Below are positions 20,860 through 32,164 of a DNA stretch of 64,000 bases, in pieces. How positions within the stretch are numbered: position 1 is the first letter of the stretch; every line of letters starts with the position of its first letter. Under the pieces are notes generated by a model. That model worked only from the letters and a program-made list of their open reading frames with translations, made no database searches and was not told where the DNA came from. The translations under genes were made by a program, and so were the position numbers. The DNA comes from Halichondria panicea (Eukaryota > Porifera > Demospongiae > Suberitida > Halichondriidae): the NCBI RefSeq assembly GCF_963675165.1, contig NC_087391.1, forward strand, positions 2,065,001-2,129,000, written 5' to 3'.

Positions 20860-22140
20860 ATGGTGAGCAGTGCTAGATCTACTCATAATTATAAGTAGTA
20901 CAGTGTGTCCTTCAATGTAGCCAAAGTGCAAGAAAACCAAGAAGTTTGCAGCCATGAAGAGGATGATCTCAGCCAAGGATGCTCGAATGTGAGTGTGCTG
21001 TGCTGTCATAAGTCTAACTTACTTATCACTGAATTGTTGTCTCGCCCAGTAAAAAGAATCAAGAAAAGAATGAACAGAAACAAAAAAAGACAGAGGACGA
21101 CAAAGTCAGACGAATGTAAGTTATTAACAGAACGGTGTATTAAACTCCTACCTGTAGTTTAAATACGCATTGATTTTTACTAGCCATTATTTTCAACCAG
21201 TCGAGCCAATTGTCTTAATTTTTAATAGCCGTACCATTCTTCATGTAAACAGGCTAGCCCTTACAATCTACCATACCTTTAGTTCTTATTCCCACCATCA
21301 CACATATCACATACTTCTTGTACACCCAAAACCGATACCCTCCCCCCCCCCCACAGTCCACAAGTTCCCTCTTCTCTGTTCTTCCAATACAACGACCAGC
21401 TCGGACCTCCCTATCACATCTTAGTGGACACTAACTTCATAAACTTCTCCATCAAGAACAAACTGGACATTATGCAGAGTTTCATGGACTGTCTTTATGC
21501 AAAGTGTGTACCTTGTATCACTGACTGTGTTATGGCAGAACTTGAGAAGCTGGGGTCAAAGTTCAGAGTGGCGCAGAGAATAGTAAAAGACGCTCGTTTT
21601 GAAAGACTCCCATGTACACATGCTGGAACCTACGCTGACGACTGTCTGGTGAATAGGGTCACACAGGTATGTCTCAATGGTTGGGTAGGGAGATAATATA
21701 AAGGTTTGGAATTGGTGTCCGGGGTGATTTACTCTTAAGGCAGTGTAAGTGTACGCATTTGCTAAGTACTAAGGTTCATAGTGGTTACCCATGCATGCAC
21801 ACCAACAGTGATTGTAATGAAGAGATGGCCTGCTAACACAGTTTAAAGTTTAAAGCTCCGACCTTTTGGCTTAATAACCCGGCTGTATAATTATATTATA
21901 GAGAGTGACCTGTTCATAGCATACTGGTCTTACTGTGTGCTAATGTCCAGCAGTGGTCTCTACAGAATAGTTCTTTTATTGTTGTTTTGCTTACAGCATC
22001 GCTGCTACATTGTGGCCACTTGTGACCGTGACCTGAAGAGGAGGATTCGCAAGATTCCTGGAGTACCCATCATGTACATCACTCAACACAAATACAGCAT
22101 TGAGAGAATGCCTGATGCTTACGGAGGTCAGTCAACTTAG
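20860..22140 (+). CDS. FCF1: FCF1/UTP24 PIN-domain endonuclease for 18S rRNA processing
   Basis: Exons: 20860-20862 (ATG only), 20921-20988, 21050-21115, 21357-21666 and 21997-22140, all in frame, 196 residues (human FCF1 has 198). The start [15 protein letters not shown] is the basic N-terminus of the family. The PIN domain shows D70 in [10 protein letters not shown], the acidic residue in [10 protein letters not shown], the pair in TYADDCL, and D159/D161 in [10 protein letters not shown], the expected metal ligands. FCF1/Utp24 is the SSU-processome nuclease that cuts pre-rRNA at A1 and A2. The end is ambiguous: the last exon can read on to a stop at 22140 (...DAYGGQST). Alternatively, a GTCAGT after DAYG could splice to an exon at about 22211 ending near an AATAAA at 22247. 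Confidence 0.93.
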
Positions 22141-22636
22141 TTTGCTAAGACCTGTATCTTTGATGTTATATAAGTAAAAAATGTCTAGTTCTTACTGAAT
22201 GAGATTACGTAGATGGTGCCAGACGTGAGCAATATGATATCTGTCTAATAAAATAGGCTTTGTCTTCCTTACGTACGTGTACTGTAGTTTACACATGTGA
22301 TGTGCCTCAGTAGAAAAGCTATTGGGATCATTTGAGCTTTTTACGTGCTATTTAATGTCTCATGTAGTACTAATTGACAATGCCATAACATGTTTGGAAG
22401 GGAAAATAAGTATTCTGGGGGGAGGAAGGTTCCCCCCTTTCTCCCCACTAGATGAAACCCTGCATGCTCTTTTGCCTGTTTGTATAGAGGTGTAATACTG
22501 ATCAAATACATGCAATACGTATCTATATATCCATCCAGTTCTTACTTATGCAGTACATTTGTAACTAGTTTTCTAAAGTTCACATTGCCTTGTAACCTAC
22601 ATGTACATGTAGACCAAGTTTGTAGCTTGTAGCTTC
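22141..22636. other. Convergent intergenic region between FCF1 and a tectonin gene
   Basis: FCF1 and the tectonin gene point toward each other here. AATAAAATAG at about 22247 is a plausible FCF1 polyadenylation signal, and TGTACATGTA palindromes occur near 22600. Nothing else is recognised. Confidence 0.4.
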
Positions 22637-23362
22637 TTACTTCAGGCGATATTTGAAGATGTTGTCATGGCGGTTAACTCCGAAGAGACCGTTGTTTGTC
22701 GCATCAACCTGCTTTAGACTGCCCTCGATCTCCTCCCACTCTCCAATACACGGCTTGGGGCAGCGATAAATTGTATGGGCGGAGTTTACTCCAAAGACTT
22801 CGTTTGCGCCGGAAGCAGTAATGTGAATGAGCTCTCCTGGAATAAGTCTCCAGCTTCCACTTCCATCGACTGGTCTTGAAAATATTTTGTTTATACTGCT
22901 AACACCGTAGACATACTTTTCTCCTCCATCAATTTGCTTCAATCCTCCTCACACCTGCTGCCAAGCTCCATTACATGGCTTTTTGCACTTGTAGATATTG
23001 TCGTCGTGACTGACCCCCCAAATGTAGCCATTACCAGAAGCTGACACATGCTTGAGACCACCTGGAACCTTTTGCCAGCTGCCGCTTCCATCAACGGGTC
23101 GTTTCCAAATTGTATAGTCTGAGGCAACACCCCAGACCTCATCGTCATTGGCATCGACTTGCATCAGCCCTCCTGGTACTTGAATCCAATTACCGGAGCA
23201 AGGTCTGTTGCATCGATAGATTTGGTCCTGATTGTTGACACCCCACAAGTAGTTGGCAGATCCAGTTACGTGCTTGAGACCGCCAGGGATGTGTCCAAAC
23301 ATGTGGCCCTGACAGTAGGCAAGGCAGCTGACCAGTAGTAGTATAATATTGAGGCTGAACAT
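22637..23362 (-). pseudogene. Secreted tectonin-repeat lectin with in-frame TGA
   Basis: The frame from 23362 starts with a signal peptide (MFSLNIILLLVSCLAYCQG) and continues as tectonin repeats of about 37 residues (IPGGLKHVTGSANYLWGV, CNRPCSGNW, KRPVDGSGSW). At 22951-22949 a TGA replaces the expected VPGG proline codon after the third repeat. The same frame then continues to 22637 with three more repeats (GGLKQIDGGEKYVYGVSS and on). Overall length, 241 codons, equals the neighbouring intact gene. Tectonin/fish-egg-lectin proteins are six-bladed propellers binding bacterial or glycan ligands. It may be a recent pseudogene, a truncated three-repeat protein, or a sequencing error. Confidence 0.8.
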
Positions 23363-25036
23363 TTTTGTGTTAGCACTTTCAATTGTTCAGTGTACTTTTG
23401 AAAAATGTTGGTGTGTTTAAGTAGACAGCAACACAAAGTGTGTGCTGTTTGTTCATTCCTATGTTCCCTTGTGTACTTTAAGGGCTACATTCTCATGTTA
23501 CTCTCCGTTACTTACATCTTAATAACTGACATGTACATGAACAATCGTATACCGCTAATACAGCCAATTTACATACTTTCATGTAAACTCCTATGTTAGA
23601 CTCTCACTGCCTCACAGATATCTAGAATGAGGCTGAGTGTTTTATGAAATATACAAGCACTCCTGTGTTCTGTGAATATAATTTGAATTGTGCATTGCCC
23701 GATACCTCTCCTGTATCTATAATGGCCTAGAATAGTTATACTGGCCCTATTTTATCTGTTACATGTAGATCTTCTTGAGGTACTCACCAAACCGAAAAGG
23801 TGCAAAAAAAATAGCAATTTTTGAGCACTGTGGAGGACATGTAGATATGTAAGCATCATTGAAGCTTTCGTATGTAGCCAAACTACCTATAGGCGTTGTG
23901 TCAAATCCTAGACCTTAGTCAAAACCGTTGGTCTTTTCTACACCTTTAAACCGATTACCCAGCCAACCACTACCAATTTTGTGCTGTTTTCTATATTAAT
24001 CACCATAAGTTGCCATGGAAATGTTAAGCAAAGTAAAACTACTCACAAATTTGTGGTAATTTACTCTAAATGTAAAATCCAGGCTTCTTGGCTCACTTTG
24101 CTGTGATCTTAGTCCTAGTGCATGTCTGACAATGCACCACAGCCGTTTTCAAAGCCTTGTTATAGCGCCCTGGGCCTCTGTTAATACGCTGCTACATAAT
24201 AGGTTTCCTTTTTCATATACTACTGATTTTTGATTTTCACATTGTGTACATTTCTGATAGACGCAGTGCAGGGCACCCAATTATGATGCCTTATAAGGCG
24301 TCAATAGAGTAAAGGGTTAAGGTCATGTGAGTTGAACGGACGAGCTTACATAAAATCTGTAGATCGTAGGATTCATAGATTGTAGGATTCATACATGTAC
24401 ATGTCAGATATTAAGATGTAAGTAACGGAGAGTAACATGAGAATGTAGCTAGAGTACACAAGGAACACAGGAACAAACGAATGAACAAACAGCATACACT
24501 TTGTATAATTATAATTATGTGTAAAAATTATATCATATTACTGGAATGTTTTGCAAGCATTAAACATAATTACGTGAACCGTTGCTAGCGTTGATCAATT
24601 CGCATAAAATCACAAATTATTACTGGTATTTAATTACACACGATCCTTGCTAGAACGCAATAGTTAGGGCAGGACTGCATTGAGGGCCATAGGATCTGGC
24701 AGATTCATTAATAGACATTTGTACTGCTATAATTATAATGACTTATGAGCTAAAATTTCACCAGCATCGATCTACATGTACTGCCCTCAAATATCCAATT
24801 TTTCGGGGGGAGCATTCCCCCTCGGACCCCCTAGTTTGGCGTGCCATGAAGCATACATCGTGGGAGCTTAGGCCCCCCTACATTTTTCATTTGTCCCCCC
24901 TGACCCAAAATCCTGAATGCAGCAGTCAATTTTTCGGCTCATTTCGCAAATATTTTTCACCAGCAAAATATTATAGTAATACGGTACTTCTATATTACGT
25001 GTAATTATTTATCTGTCCATTGTCCTTATCTTTTTC
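23363..25036. other. Intergenic region between tectonin genes with TIR element
   Basis: A 110-bp segment at 23432-23550 (ACAAAGTGTGTGCTGTTTGT, then ATTCTCATGTTACTCTCCG) returns inverted at 24392-24504, bounding about 1.07 kb with no reading frame. The rest is AT-rich without features apart from a C-rich block near 24800-24900. Confidence 0.55.
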
Positions 25037-25777
25037 TCATGGAAGATTATATCTGAATACGTTGTTGTGGTCGTTGACTCCAAACAGACCGTTGTTTGTG
25101 GCATCACACTGTTTCATCCTCTCGTCGATCAGCTCCAACTCTCCCACACACGGCTTCTTGCAACGATAGACTTTGTCAGCAGAATTTACTCCGAAAACCT
25201 CATCATACCCAGAAGCTGTGATATAGCTCAGACTGCCAGGAATTTTTCTCCAACTTCCACTACCGTCGACTGGCCTTACCCAGATTTCATTTGTGTGGCT
25301 AACTCCATAAACATACTTATAGCCACCATCAATTGGCTTTAGACTGCCGTCGACTATACTCCAAGCTCCACTGCAAGGCTTCTTACATTTCCAGATTTTG
25401 TCGAGGCTATCCACACCCCAGATGTAACCATAGCCAGAAGCAGACACATGCTTGAGACGGCCCAGAAAATTTTGCCAGCTGCCGCTCCCGTCAATGGGTC
25501 GTTTCCAAATTGTATAGTCTGAGGCAACACCCCAGACCTCATCGTCATTGGCATCGACTTGCATCAGCCCTCCTGGTACTTGAATCCAATTACCGGAGCA
25601 AGGTCTGTTGCATCGAAAGATTTGGTCCTGATTGTTGACACCCCACAAGTAATTGGCAGATCCAGTTACGTGCTTGAGACCTCCAGGGATGTGTTGAAAG
25701 AGGTGGGCGTTCGTGCTGGCACTGTATACAACCAGAAGCAGCAGGACACCAAAGCTGGACATTTTGTTAATTTGCAC
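25037..25777 (-). CDS. Secreted six-repeat tectonin lectin (fish-egg-lectin type)
   Basis: A single-exon frame of 246 residues. MSSFGVLLLLVVYSASTNA, from the second Met (nt 25762), is a clean signal peptide, so that Met may be the true start. Six repeats follow. The odd ones end with a Cys pair (RCNRPCSGNW, KCKKPCSGAW, RCKKPCVGEL); the even ones end RPIDGSGSW or RPVDGSGSW. Each has the tectonin GV..D.I.R core (LWGVNNQDQIFR, VWGVASDYTIWK). Six blades match fish-egg lectin and tachylectin-1-like proteins, secreted pattern-recognition lectins. Ligand specificity cannot be read from sequence. It is a close duplicate of the gene at 22637-23362; the first 100 residues are almost identical. Confidence 0.9.
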   Translation of the reverse strand: MQINKMSSFGVLLLLVVYSASTNAHLFQHIPGGLKHVTGSANYLWGVNNQDQIFRCNRPCSGNWIQVPGGLMQVDANDDEVWGVASDYTIWKRPIDGSGSWQNFLGRLKHVSASGYGYIWGVDSLDKIWKCKKPCSGAWSIVDGSLKPIDGGYKYVYGVSHTNEIWVRPVDGSGSWRKIPGSLSYITASGYDEVFGVNSADKVYRCKKPCVGELELIDERMKQCDATNNGLFGVNDHNNVFRYNLP

Positions 25778-26519
25778 CTTACTCCAGTTGGTCCATACAA
25801 TCTGTAATGATCGAGCGGTTGTCTGTAGTCCTTAAGTACGTAAGCTGCAGTTGCATAATCAGTGGTCAGCGAGGTTAATAAAATAATTAATGTACTAAGA
25901 CCAAACTATGTACAGGTTATTTTAGTGCCTCTTCTACATGTACATGTACATGTACAATAAATTTATAATAAATATTCCTTGCAATTATGGACCTTGCCTT
26001 ACATAGTTTTCTGTCTGTCTGATATTTATTATGCCTCGAGGCATAACTGCACGACGAATACGGTAAAGCTGATTGTGTGTGTCTGTTTCAGCTTTAACTG
26101 CCCTACTGTTATAGCAACTAACAGCTTCTATATAATTATTAGATGGATTTAAAGAAGCTTTTTTTGAGGAATTCCTTGGTCCCCCGCCCGCTCCTACCTG
26201 ATACCATGCACTGATTACACATTCATTATTGCTTATTTTGGCCTTAAATGATGCCGTAATTATGTTGGAATTTTTAACCTTGCGTATACATTATGTGGTT
26301 TAACCAGGGACGCAAGGGTAAACTCAGTTTTACATGTAAAACATAGGGCCACGTATAGTGTTTTAGTTAAGGACCTTTTGACCCGGGCATTCCTCCTCTG
26401 GCTGTCCACTGCCATAAATAGCAGCCATTGTGAACTCTGATCTCTTTGCAGATCCCCTCCCCCTTTTAATTAAGTCAATATAGTGTGTGTGTGTTTAATA
26501 TGATTATATAGTATAGTCC
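25778..26519. other. Intergenic region with repeat fragment
   Basis: Contains the tectonin promoter side, a TACATGTACATG tract near 25940, and a truncated ATGCCTCGAGGC-family repeat from 26031. No gene. Confidence 0.4.
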
Positions 26520-27514
26520 CTATTGCACTGTAATAATTTCTGAGTCCACTCTGTTTGACCTTCTAAAAATCCAGTTTTTTCTAAGCTTGGTGTTGAAATA
26601 AAGCAGTGTGATTGGATAAAACACTCCATGTAGACAGCTGATAAAACCATATGACATTCTGCGTACAAAATAGCCCCAGTTTCCAAGGTAATTTTCTACT
26701 CCTGATAGTTTTAACACTTCTGAAATTGCTGTGCCGATCAGATAACCAAGTAGTGTATTGCAGACGATTAGAATCATCATCAAAATGGGCATAAATAGAA
26801 GTTTTTATTCAATGTATTGTAGTCTTGAATTTTTTGCTGGATAGACATTTTCTTAAAAAGCTGTGCAGACCAAACTGTCGTTACTATGACCATGGTAGAA
26901 GCAGGAAGCAGTGTAGACACCAAATAGGTACTTGAGATTATTATTTCTGCTTTAGAACTTGACGTACCATTCTGTATGCATAATGGATGGCAAGGATTTG
27001 ATGATTCTGTCAGAAGAAAGTCCTGAAGGATGTACTGAATAATTACCCCTACACACCAAAACATTCCAACTAGAACACATATTCCGATGCAAGGGATGAT
27101 CCTTCCGTAGCTGTTCCATTGTTTCTTCCCTCTGATGATTTGTAGCTGTAGCAAACTCTGGCAAGTGATGATCAGTACAGAGAAAGGAGTGGAGTATGCA
27201 TTAAAAGAAACGAGAAAGAAAAACGGTAGTAGAGTGTGACATATGCAAAATCTGAGCATATCTGGTGACATGATTGCTGTTACAATAACTTGAACAACCT
27301 TGTCCATACAAAGCACCAATAACAAGGAACTGTAGAGCACTGTTAGAGGCTTGTTGCTGAGTTTGCTCTTGATCAGGGCTGTGAAGACTGTGAGATTCCA
27401 GAATAGAGTTGATGGGAGTAGTACTGCAAAGTAGATGATAATCTCAATAGCTATGAGTGGTTGCCAGTATGGAAACTCTTGAATGGCACTGCCATTGTAG
27501 TCACTGTAGTCCAT
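26520..27514 (-). pseudogene. 7TM receptor copy 1, one-base deletion
   Basis: The frame from 27514 codes the first five membrane segments of the receptor described at 28416-29396. It runs off at 26780 after NTLNKNFYLCPF. A single missing base in the codons corresponding to NKKLLFMP (about 26800-26805; TTTTTATTC where the intact copy has TTTCTTGTTC) puts the last two membrane segments, 26792-26520, in another frame. Everything else is collinear with copy 2. The upstream 250 bp are also shared. Confidence 0.85.
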
Positions 27515-28415
27515 TTTCTTGAGCTCTTAGTTTGATTCTTAATCTACTTACATCCACGTACGATCTTTATTAAGTACAACCAATAATGATTCGTTATAAA
27601 TTTTTGCTATTTTCAGCACGGTAGTTGTCGTTTACTCCTATTCAGTCAAATTGGACTGTGCACTTATTCCAGCTTATTATACATGCAGCTTCATTTACAT
27701 GTATGTACGTAAGATTATGCTCACCGTTATAGTTCAAGCCTATTAGTATATAGGAATTGGCACTGCTTCTGTAGCTTTTTAGCACTTTTCACGTATTTTA
27801 TGCCTCGAGGCGTAGCCGCACGAGGGATACGGTAAAGCTGACTGTGTGTGTGTGTCTGAGACACATCCTTTAATAATTATTCCTGTGGATGTAATTGGTA
27901 ACAATTAATAGATACATGTACACACGTCTTTTCTCTGCTTGTTTAGATATACTGTACTGTCTGTGCTATACTACTGTCTGTGTTCTGTGCCTTTGACAAA
28001 GGTTTGTTCCCACTGTTTGGCTACAGGCTTGTACTTATACTTGGCTGTTTGCAGTTGCTTCAGTACCTTTGAAAATTATTCATCAAGCCATCAGATAGGC
28101 TTCTGCCATTCAGCTCCTTTCCTATAATGACTGTCTGGAATTCAATTCTGTCAACAATTGCAATCAACAATAATAACATGCCTCTCTTCTAATAGTTTTT
28201 GAGCGAAAGCAAAACAACGGCAAGAGGCATTAGCACAGCGCAGCTTGCACCACTCGTCTACTGTGTTTAAACTGTTATATCTCTGCAGGGAAAAATCACA
28301 TCTGAAAACAGACTGAACAGTTAGTAGTGTGTGTGTGTGTGCGCGCGCGTGCGTGTTTATAGTCTAAGTTTATATGATACGTAAACATAATTATAGTACA
28401 TGTATAATATTATCC
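27515..28415. other. Intergenic: duplicated receptor promoter region and repeat
   Basis: 27540-27800 matches the upstream regions of the other two receptor copies (for example TTGCTATTTTCAGCACGGTA). From 27800 an ATGCCTCGAGGC-family repeat extends to about 28330 and includes a block (28195-28325) also found at 35022-35160. A TG/CG microsatellite lies at 28327-28356. Confidence 0.55.
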
Positions 28416-29396
28416 CTATTGCACTGTAATAATTTCTGAGTCCACTCTGTTTGACCTTCTAAAAATCCAGTTTTTTCTAAGCTTGGTGTTGAAATAGAGC
28501 AGTGTGATCGGATAAGACACTCCATGTAGACAGCTGATAAAACCATATGACATTCTGCGTACAAAATAGGCCCAGTTTCCAAGGTAATTTTCTACTCCTG
28601 ATAGTTTTAACACTTCTGAAATTGCTGTGCCCATCAGATAACCAAGTAGTGTATTGCATACGATTAGAATTATCATCAAAATGGGCATAAATAGAAGTTT
28701 CTTGTTCAATCTATTGTAGTCTTGGATTTTTTGCTGGATAGACATGTTCTTAAATAACTGTGCAGACCAAACTGTCGTTACTATGACCATGGTAGAAGCG
28801 GGAAGCAGTGTAGACACCAAATAGGTACTTAAGATTATTATTTCTGCTTTAGAACTTGACGTACCATTCTGTATGCATAACGGCTGGCAAGGATTTGGTG
28901 ACCCTGGCAAAAGGATGTCCTGAATAATTATCCCTACATACCAGAACATTCCAACTAGAAAGCTTACTCCGATGCAAGGGATGACTCTTCCGTAGCTGTT
29001 CCATTGTTTCTTCCCTCTGATGATTTGTAGCTGTAGCAAGCTCTGGCAAGTGATTATCAGTACAGAAAAGGCAGTGGAGGATGCATTGAAAGAAAAGAGA
29101 AAGGAATTCGTTAAAATGTCACATATGCAAAATCTGAGCATGTTTGGTGAAATAGTTGCCGTTACAATAGCTTGAACAATCTTGTCCAAACAAAGCACCA
29201 ATAGCAAGGAACTGTAGAGCACTGTTAGAGGCTTGTTGCTGAGTTTGCTCTTGATCAGGGCTGTGAAGACAGTGAGATTCCAGAATAGAGTTAATGGGAG
29301 TAGTACTGCAAAGTGGATAATAATGTCAATAGCTATGAGTGGTTGCCAGTACGGAAACTCTTGAATGGCACTGCCATTGTATTCACTGTAGTCCAT
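28416..29396 (-). CDS. Divergent rhodopsin-like 7TM receptor (intact copy 2)
   Basis: A single-exon frame of 326 residues with seven hydrophobic segments at about 20-45, 56-80, 95-120, 136-160, 185-210, 234-258 and 278-302. An N-glycosylation site (NGS) lies in the short N-terminus and another (NGT, about 177) in extracellular loop 2. Cysteines near 90-92 and 170-174 could make the usual loop disulfide. Segment 1 has FWNLTVF (Asn as at 1.50) and segment 7 ends SYPITLLYFN, reminiscent of NPxxY. The DRY motif after segment 3 is absent (CQSLLQLQIIRGKK instead). That pattern fits a lineage-specific rhodopsin-like family; ligand unknown. It lies between two damaged copies and is the only one with an uninterrupted frame. 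Confidence 0.82.
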   Translation of the reverse strand: MDYSEYNGSAIQEFPYWQPLIAIDIIIHFAVLLPLTLFWNLTVFTALIKSKLSNKPLTVLYSSLLLVLCLDKIVQAIVTATISPNMLRFCICDILTNSFLFSFNASSTAFSVLIITCQSLLQLQIIRGKKQWNSYGRVIPCIGVSFLVGMFWYVGIIIQDILLPGSPNPCQPLCIQNGTSSSKAEIIILSTYLVSTLLPASTMVIVTTVWSAQLFKNMSIQQKIQDYNRLNKKLLFMPILMIILIVCNTLLGYLMGTAISEVLKLSGVENYLGNWAYFVRRMSYGFISCLHGVSYPITLLYFNTKLRKNWIFRRSNRVDSEIITVQ

Positions 29397-31740
29397 TTTC
29401 TTGGGCTCTTAGTTTGATTCTTGACGTTTGTCCTTATTAACTACAACCAATTGATTCGTTATACATTCTTGCTATTTTCAGCACGGTAGTTGTCGTTGAC
29501 TCCTATTCAGTCGAATGGGACTGTCGTCATCAATCAATCCATTTACATTCTCCATTCCTCCATCTCCACTTGTTGAGTTATCGTAATCGTTGTTATCGAT
29601 GAAGTCTGTGCACTTATTCTAGCTTATTATACAGCTTCATTTATGTACGTTTAATTGTGAGATTGTGCACTGGTTTGGCTTGACACTCAAACTGCACAAA
29701 ATCAATACTGCCATGCTTGTGTATAATCGTCAAGTAAAAAGCTTGACCTTAAAGTGACGTATTTTTGCGAATAAGGGTAAAATCCCGAAAATTGGTACTC
29801 ACGGACATTTGAAAATGTAATAAATCAATCGCGAGTAATTACTTATGTTATGAATATCATTAATAGTCCTATTCGTTTATGAGCCTCCTGGAATTTTGAA
29901 ACGCCCACTAACTACTTCCTGTATAGCTTCCGCAGGAAAGTGTGCTGAGCTGGCACACCCTTTTACATTGAGGTTTGCAGCCTCCGCATTCTGCAATGCA
30001 TGCGCTATTATTCTAAAGAAAAGAAGTTTGTGAAATATTGAAATAAGAGTTACACAATGGTTTGTGTCCCAGAGAGTGGTTGTCAACTGTCAATGAGCTA
30101 GCTGGTCTTGAAGATACCTACTATATTATACACAGTAAGTGCAGTATAGTGCAGTATAGTAATAGATCTAGGAGATAAACTAATGCTCAAGGATGGTGGA
30201 ACATCTCCTCTACACAATTCTGCAGATGCCTACTATGTATATAAGATGTTTCATCATCCTTGAGCATTAGACTACCTCTTAGATCTACTACTACTACTGC
30301 ACTTACTGTGTATATAGTAGCTACCAATAGCTAGCGTTCTAGTGCAGAGCTAACTACTAAGTAGAGTAGCAACACTCGGTAAACAGGTTTGGCTATATAC
30401 GTGCTCTTCTGAAAAGGCTGCAATGGCATTCCAAATAAGCAAAACTAGGCATCACTTGAGAACGAAGCATTATTTTGCAAATCTACGAATTAAAATCCAA
30501 GAAAACATGACTAGAAGTCTATATATAGAAACTCTTACTTGCACTTCATTGATCCTTGAGCAGCTGTAGCAGTCTACACACACAGACACACAAACACACT
30601 ATGTATACCTCGCTTGCGCATGCATAATGACTTGTCAAATATAAGAAGCTTGAACTCAGAGGAGGTTCGACACGGTCAAAAGGTATTAATCACGTGCTCT
30701 ATGTTTCTAATGGAGATCCAACCTGATGCTAATTCGTTGATATACCCCCAGCTCTTTCATCATTTTGATCAGTTCTCTTGATTCTTCAGACAAAATAATA
30801 ATCAATCCAATGTACACCAGTAGGAAGCGAGAAATTCTAGCTTAACCTTTTGAACTCTACACCACACCCATTTTCACCAACGCTTTGGAAACGCATGAAG
30901 TATAGCAGTGCTTACAAGCATTAGCAGCCTTCAAAGACGTTGCTTAGACTAAGCTTTTACATCAAAAAAGCTTCTTAGAACTATTAATGTGCCTTCAAAC
31001 GATTAAAATATAGTTTACGTTATGCGTGTTAAGTACTAACGCATTGGATCCAAAGGTCAGGAATGCAATACGTATTGGGTCCAAAGGTCAAGAATGCAGT
31101 ATGTAATAATTTTCTGGTGTCATTATCCCTTGACCTTTTGACACTGTCGAACCTCGAACTTGCACGTTAGCTGCATGGCCTCTAGATACACGCGATCTTT
31201 ATTTGAGGTACGTATTTACAGCTGATCGAAGTGATCCTGTATCAGGAACAATGGAAAAGGGTCACTTAAGTAGAAAGCTAGAATTACGATTGAGGTTTTG
31301 AGCCCTCAGCAGAAATATTCGTGGGTTCTAATATTCGCATTTCAATGCCAGGAAACCACACCCACCAATAGCTTTGCATGTGAAAATACCGATGCGTGGG
31401 AGTTTATTTTGGTTTTAATTTTTACGTTACTGCTCTGCCCTCGAAAACGCCAAATGTTGCACCCCACGAAAATGTCCCACTATACGGTATCTCTAGCCCT
31501 AGAACATACCAGGAGCCATATTTCTAAGACTATAGGCTTCTTTGCTAACTGTGATCCTAGTCCACAGTGCATGTCTCATTCCATACTAAAACTCCGTTCT
31601 CAGAAGTTTCAGCATGCCTACTTTGAAGTTTATTGCTCATGTTACTTTGCTACTTAGCCAGCCTATATGCTTCATACATACTACTGCATTTATGTCAACA
31701 GCTGGGTGCTCTAGTTCTAGCCGAGGGTTGGCACTTTAGT
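29397..31740. other. Intergenic region rich in inverted-repeat elements
   Basis: 29400-29640 is shared receptor upstream sequence. An open stretch on the minus strand, 30010-29880 (NAEAANLNVKGCASS), is unassigned. 30117-30324 is an imperfect 200-bp inverted repeat (CACAGTAAGTGCAGTA; AATGCTCAAGGATG). 30322-30629 is a partial TGCCTCGG repeat. 30650-31162 has 37-bp TIRs (GAGGTTCGACACGGTCAAAA and its inverse). A TACCGTATAG-family right end lies near 31490. No gene is supported. Confidence 0.5.
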
Positions 31741-31749
31741 GCTCTAGTT

Positions 31750-31793
31750 ATGCCTCCGTGTGCGCATGTGCAAGCGAGGTGTATGGTAGTGTG

Positions 31794-31824
<31 letters not shown>

Positions 31825-32066
31825 CTGTCTAGACTGCTACAGCTGCTCATTGATCAATGTAGTGCAAGTAAGAGCTTCTATAGTCTTCTAGCTAGTTGGA
31901 TATACCAATTTGTGGATTTTGGGGCATCATTTTTAGCAAGTATCATTCGATTATTTCCCACTTTTACACCATTCCCCTGCCATGCGGTATAAAATTAATG
32001 TTTGTATGCAAAATTGAAATGTTCAGGTGCCTCCACCGAGGCATCAGCACCCACGATACTTCATAT
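31750..32066 (+). repeat. TGCCTCGG interspersed repeat, internally deleted copy
   Basis: Starts ATGCCTCCGTGTGCGCATGT, contains a (TG)n tract at 31797-31823, and jumps to the repeat's distal end GCATCAGCACCCACG, missing the middle seen in the copy at 41015-41535. Confidence 0.65.
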
Positions 32067-32164
32067 AATTTAGTTTCTATCTCCTTAGATTTGTACACTA
32101 TTTAATAATGTTTACATCCCACCACCCATTGTGTTAGTCAATATAATTTATAGTGTGTGTGTTT

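Noticed and set aside
22211..22256. Possible sixth FCF1 exon
   Set aside because: The splice option is in frame, but the unspliced stop at 22140 gives the expected length, so the simpler model was kept.
22949..22951. In-frame TGA in the tectonin gene as a selenocysteine codon
   Set aside because: The sister gene and repeat consensus have proline, not cysteine, at this position; a nonsense change or sequence error is simpler.
29877..30086. Minus-strand frame with NAEAANLNVKGCASSAHF
   Set aside because: Looks somewhat protein-like, but no start, splice context or family could be argued; left unassigned.
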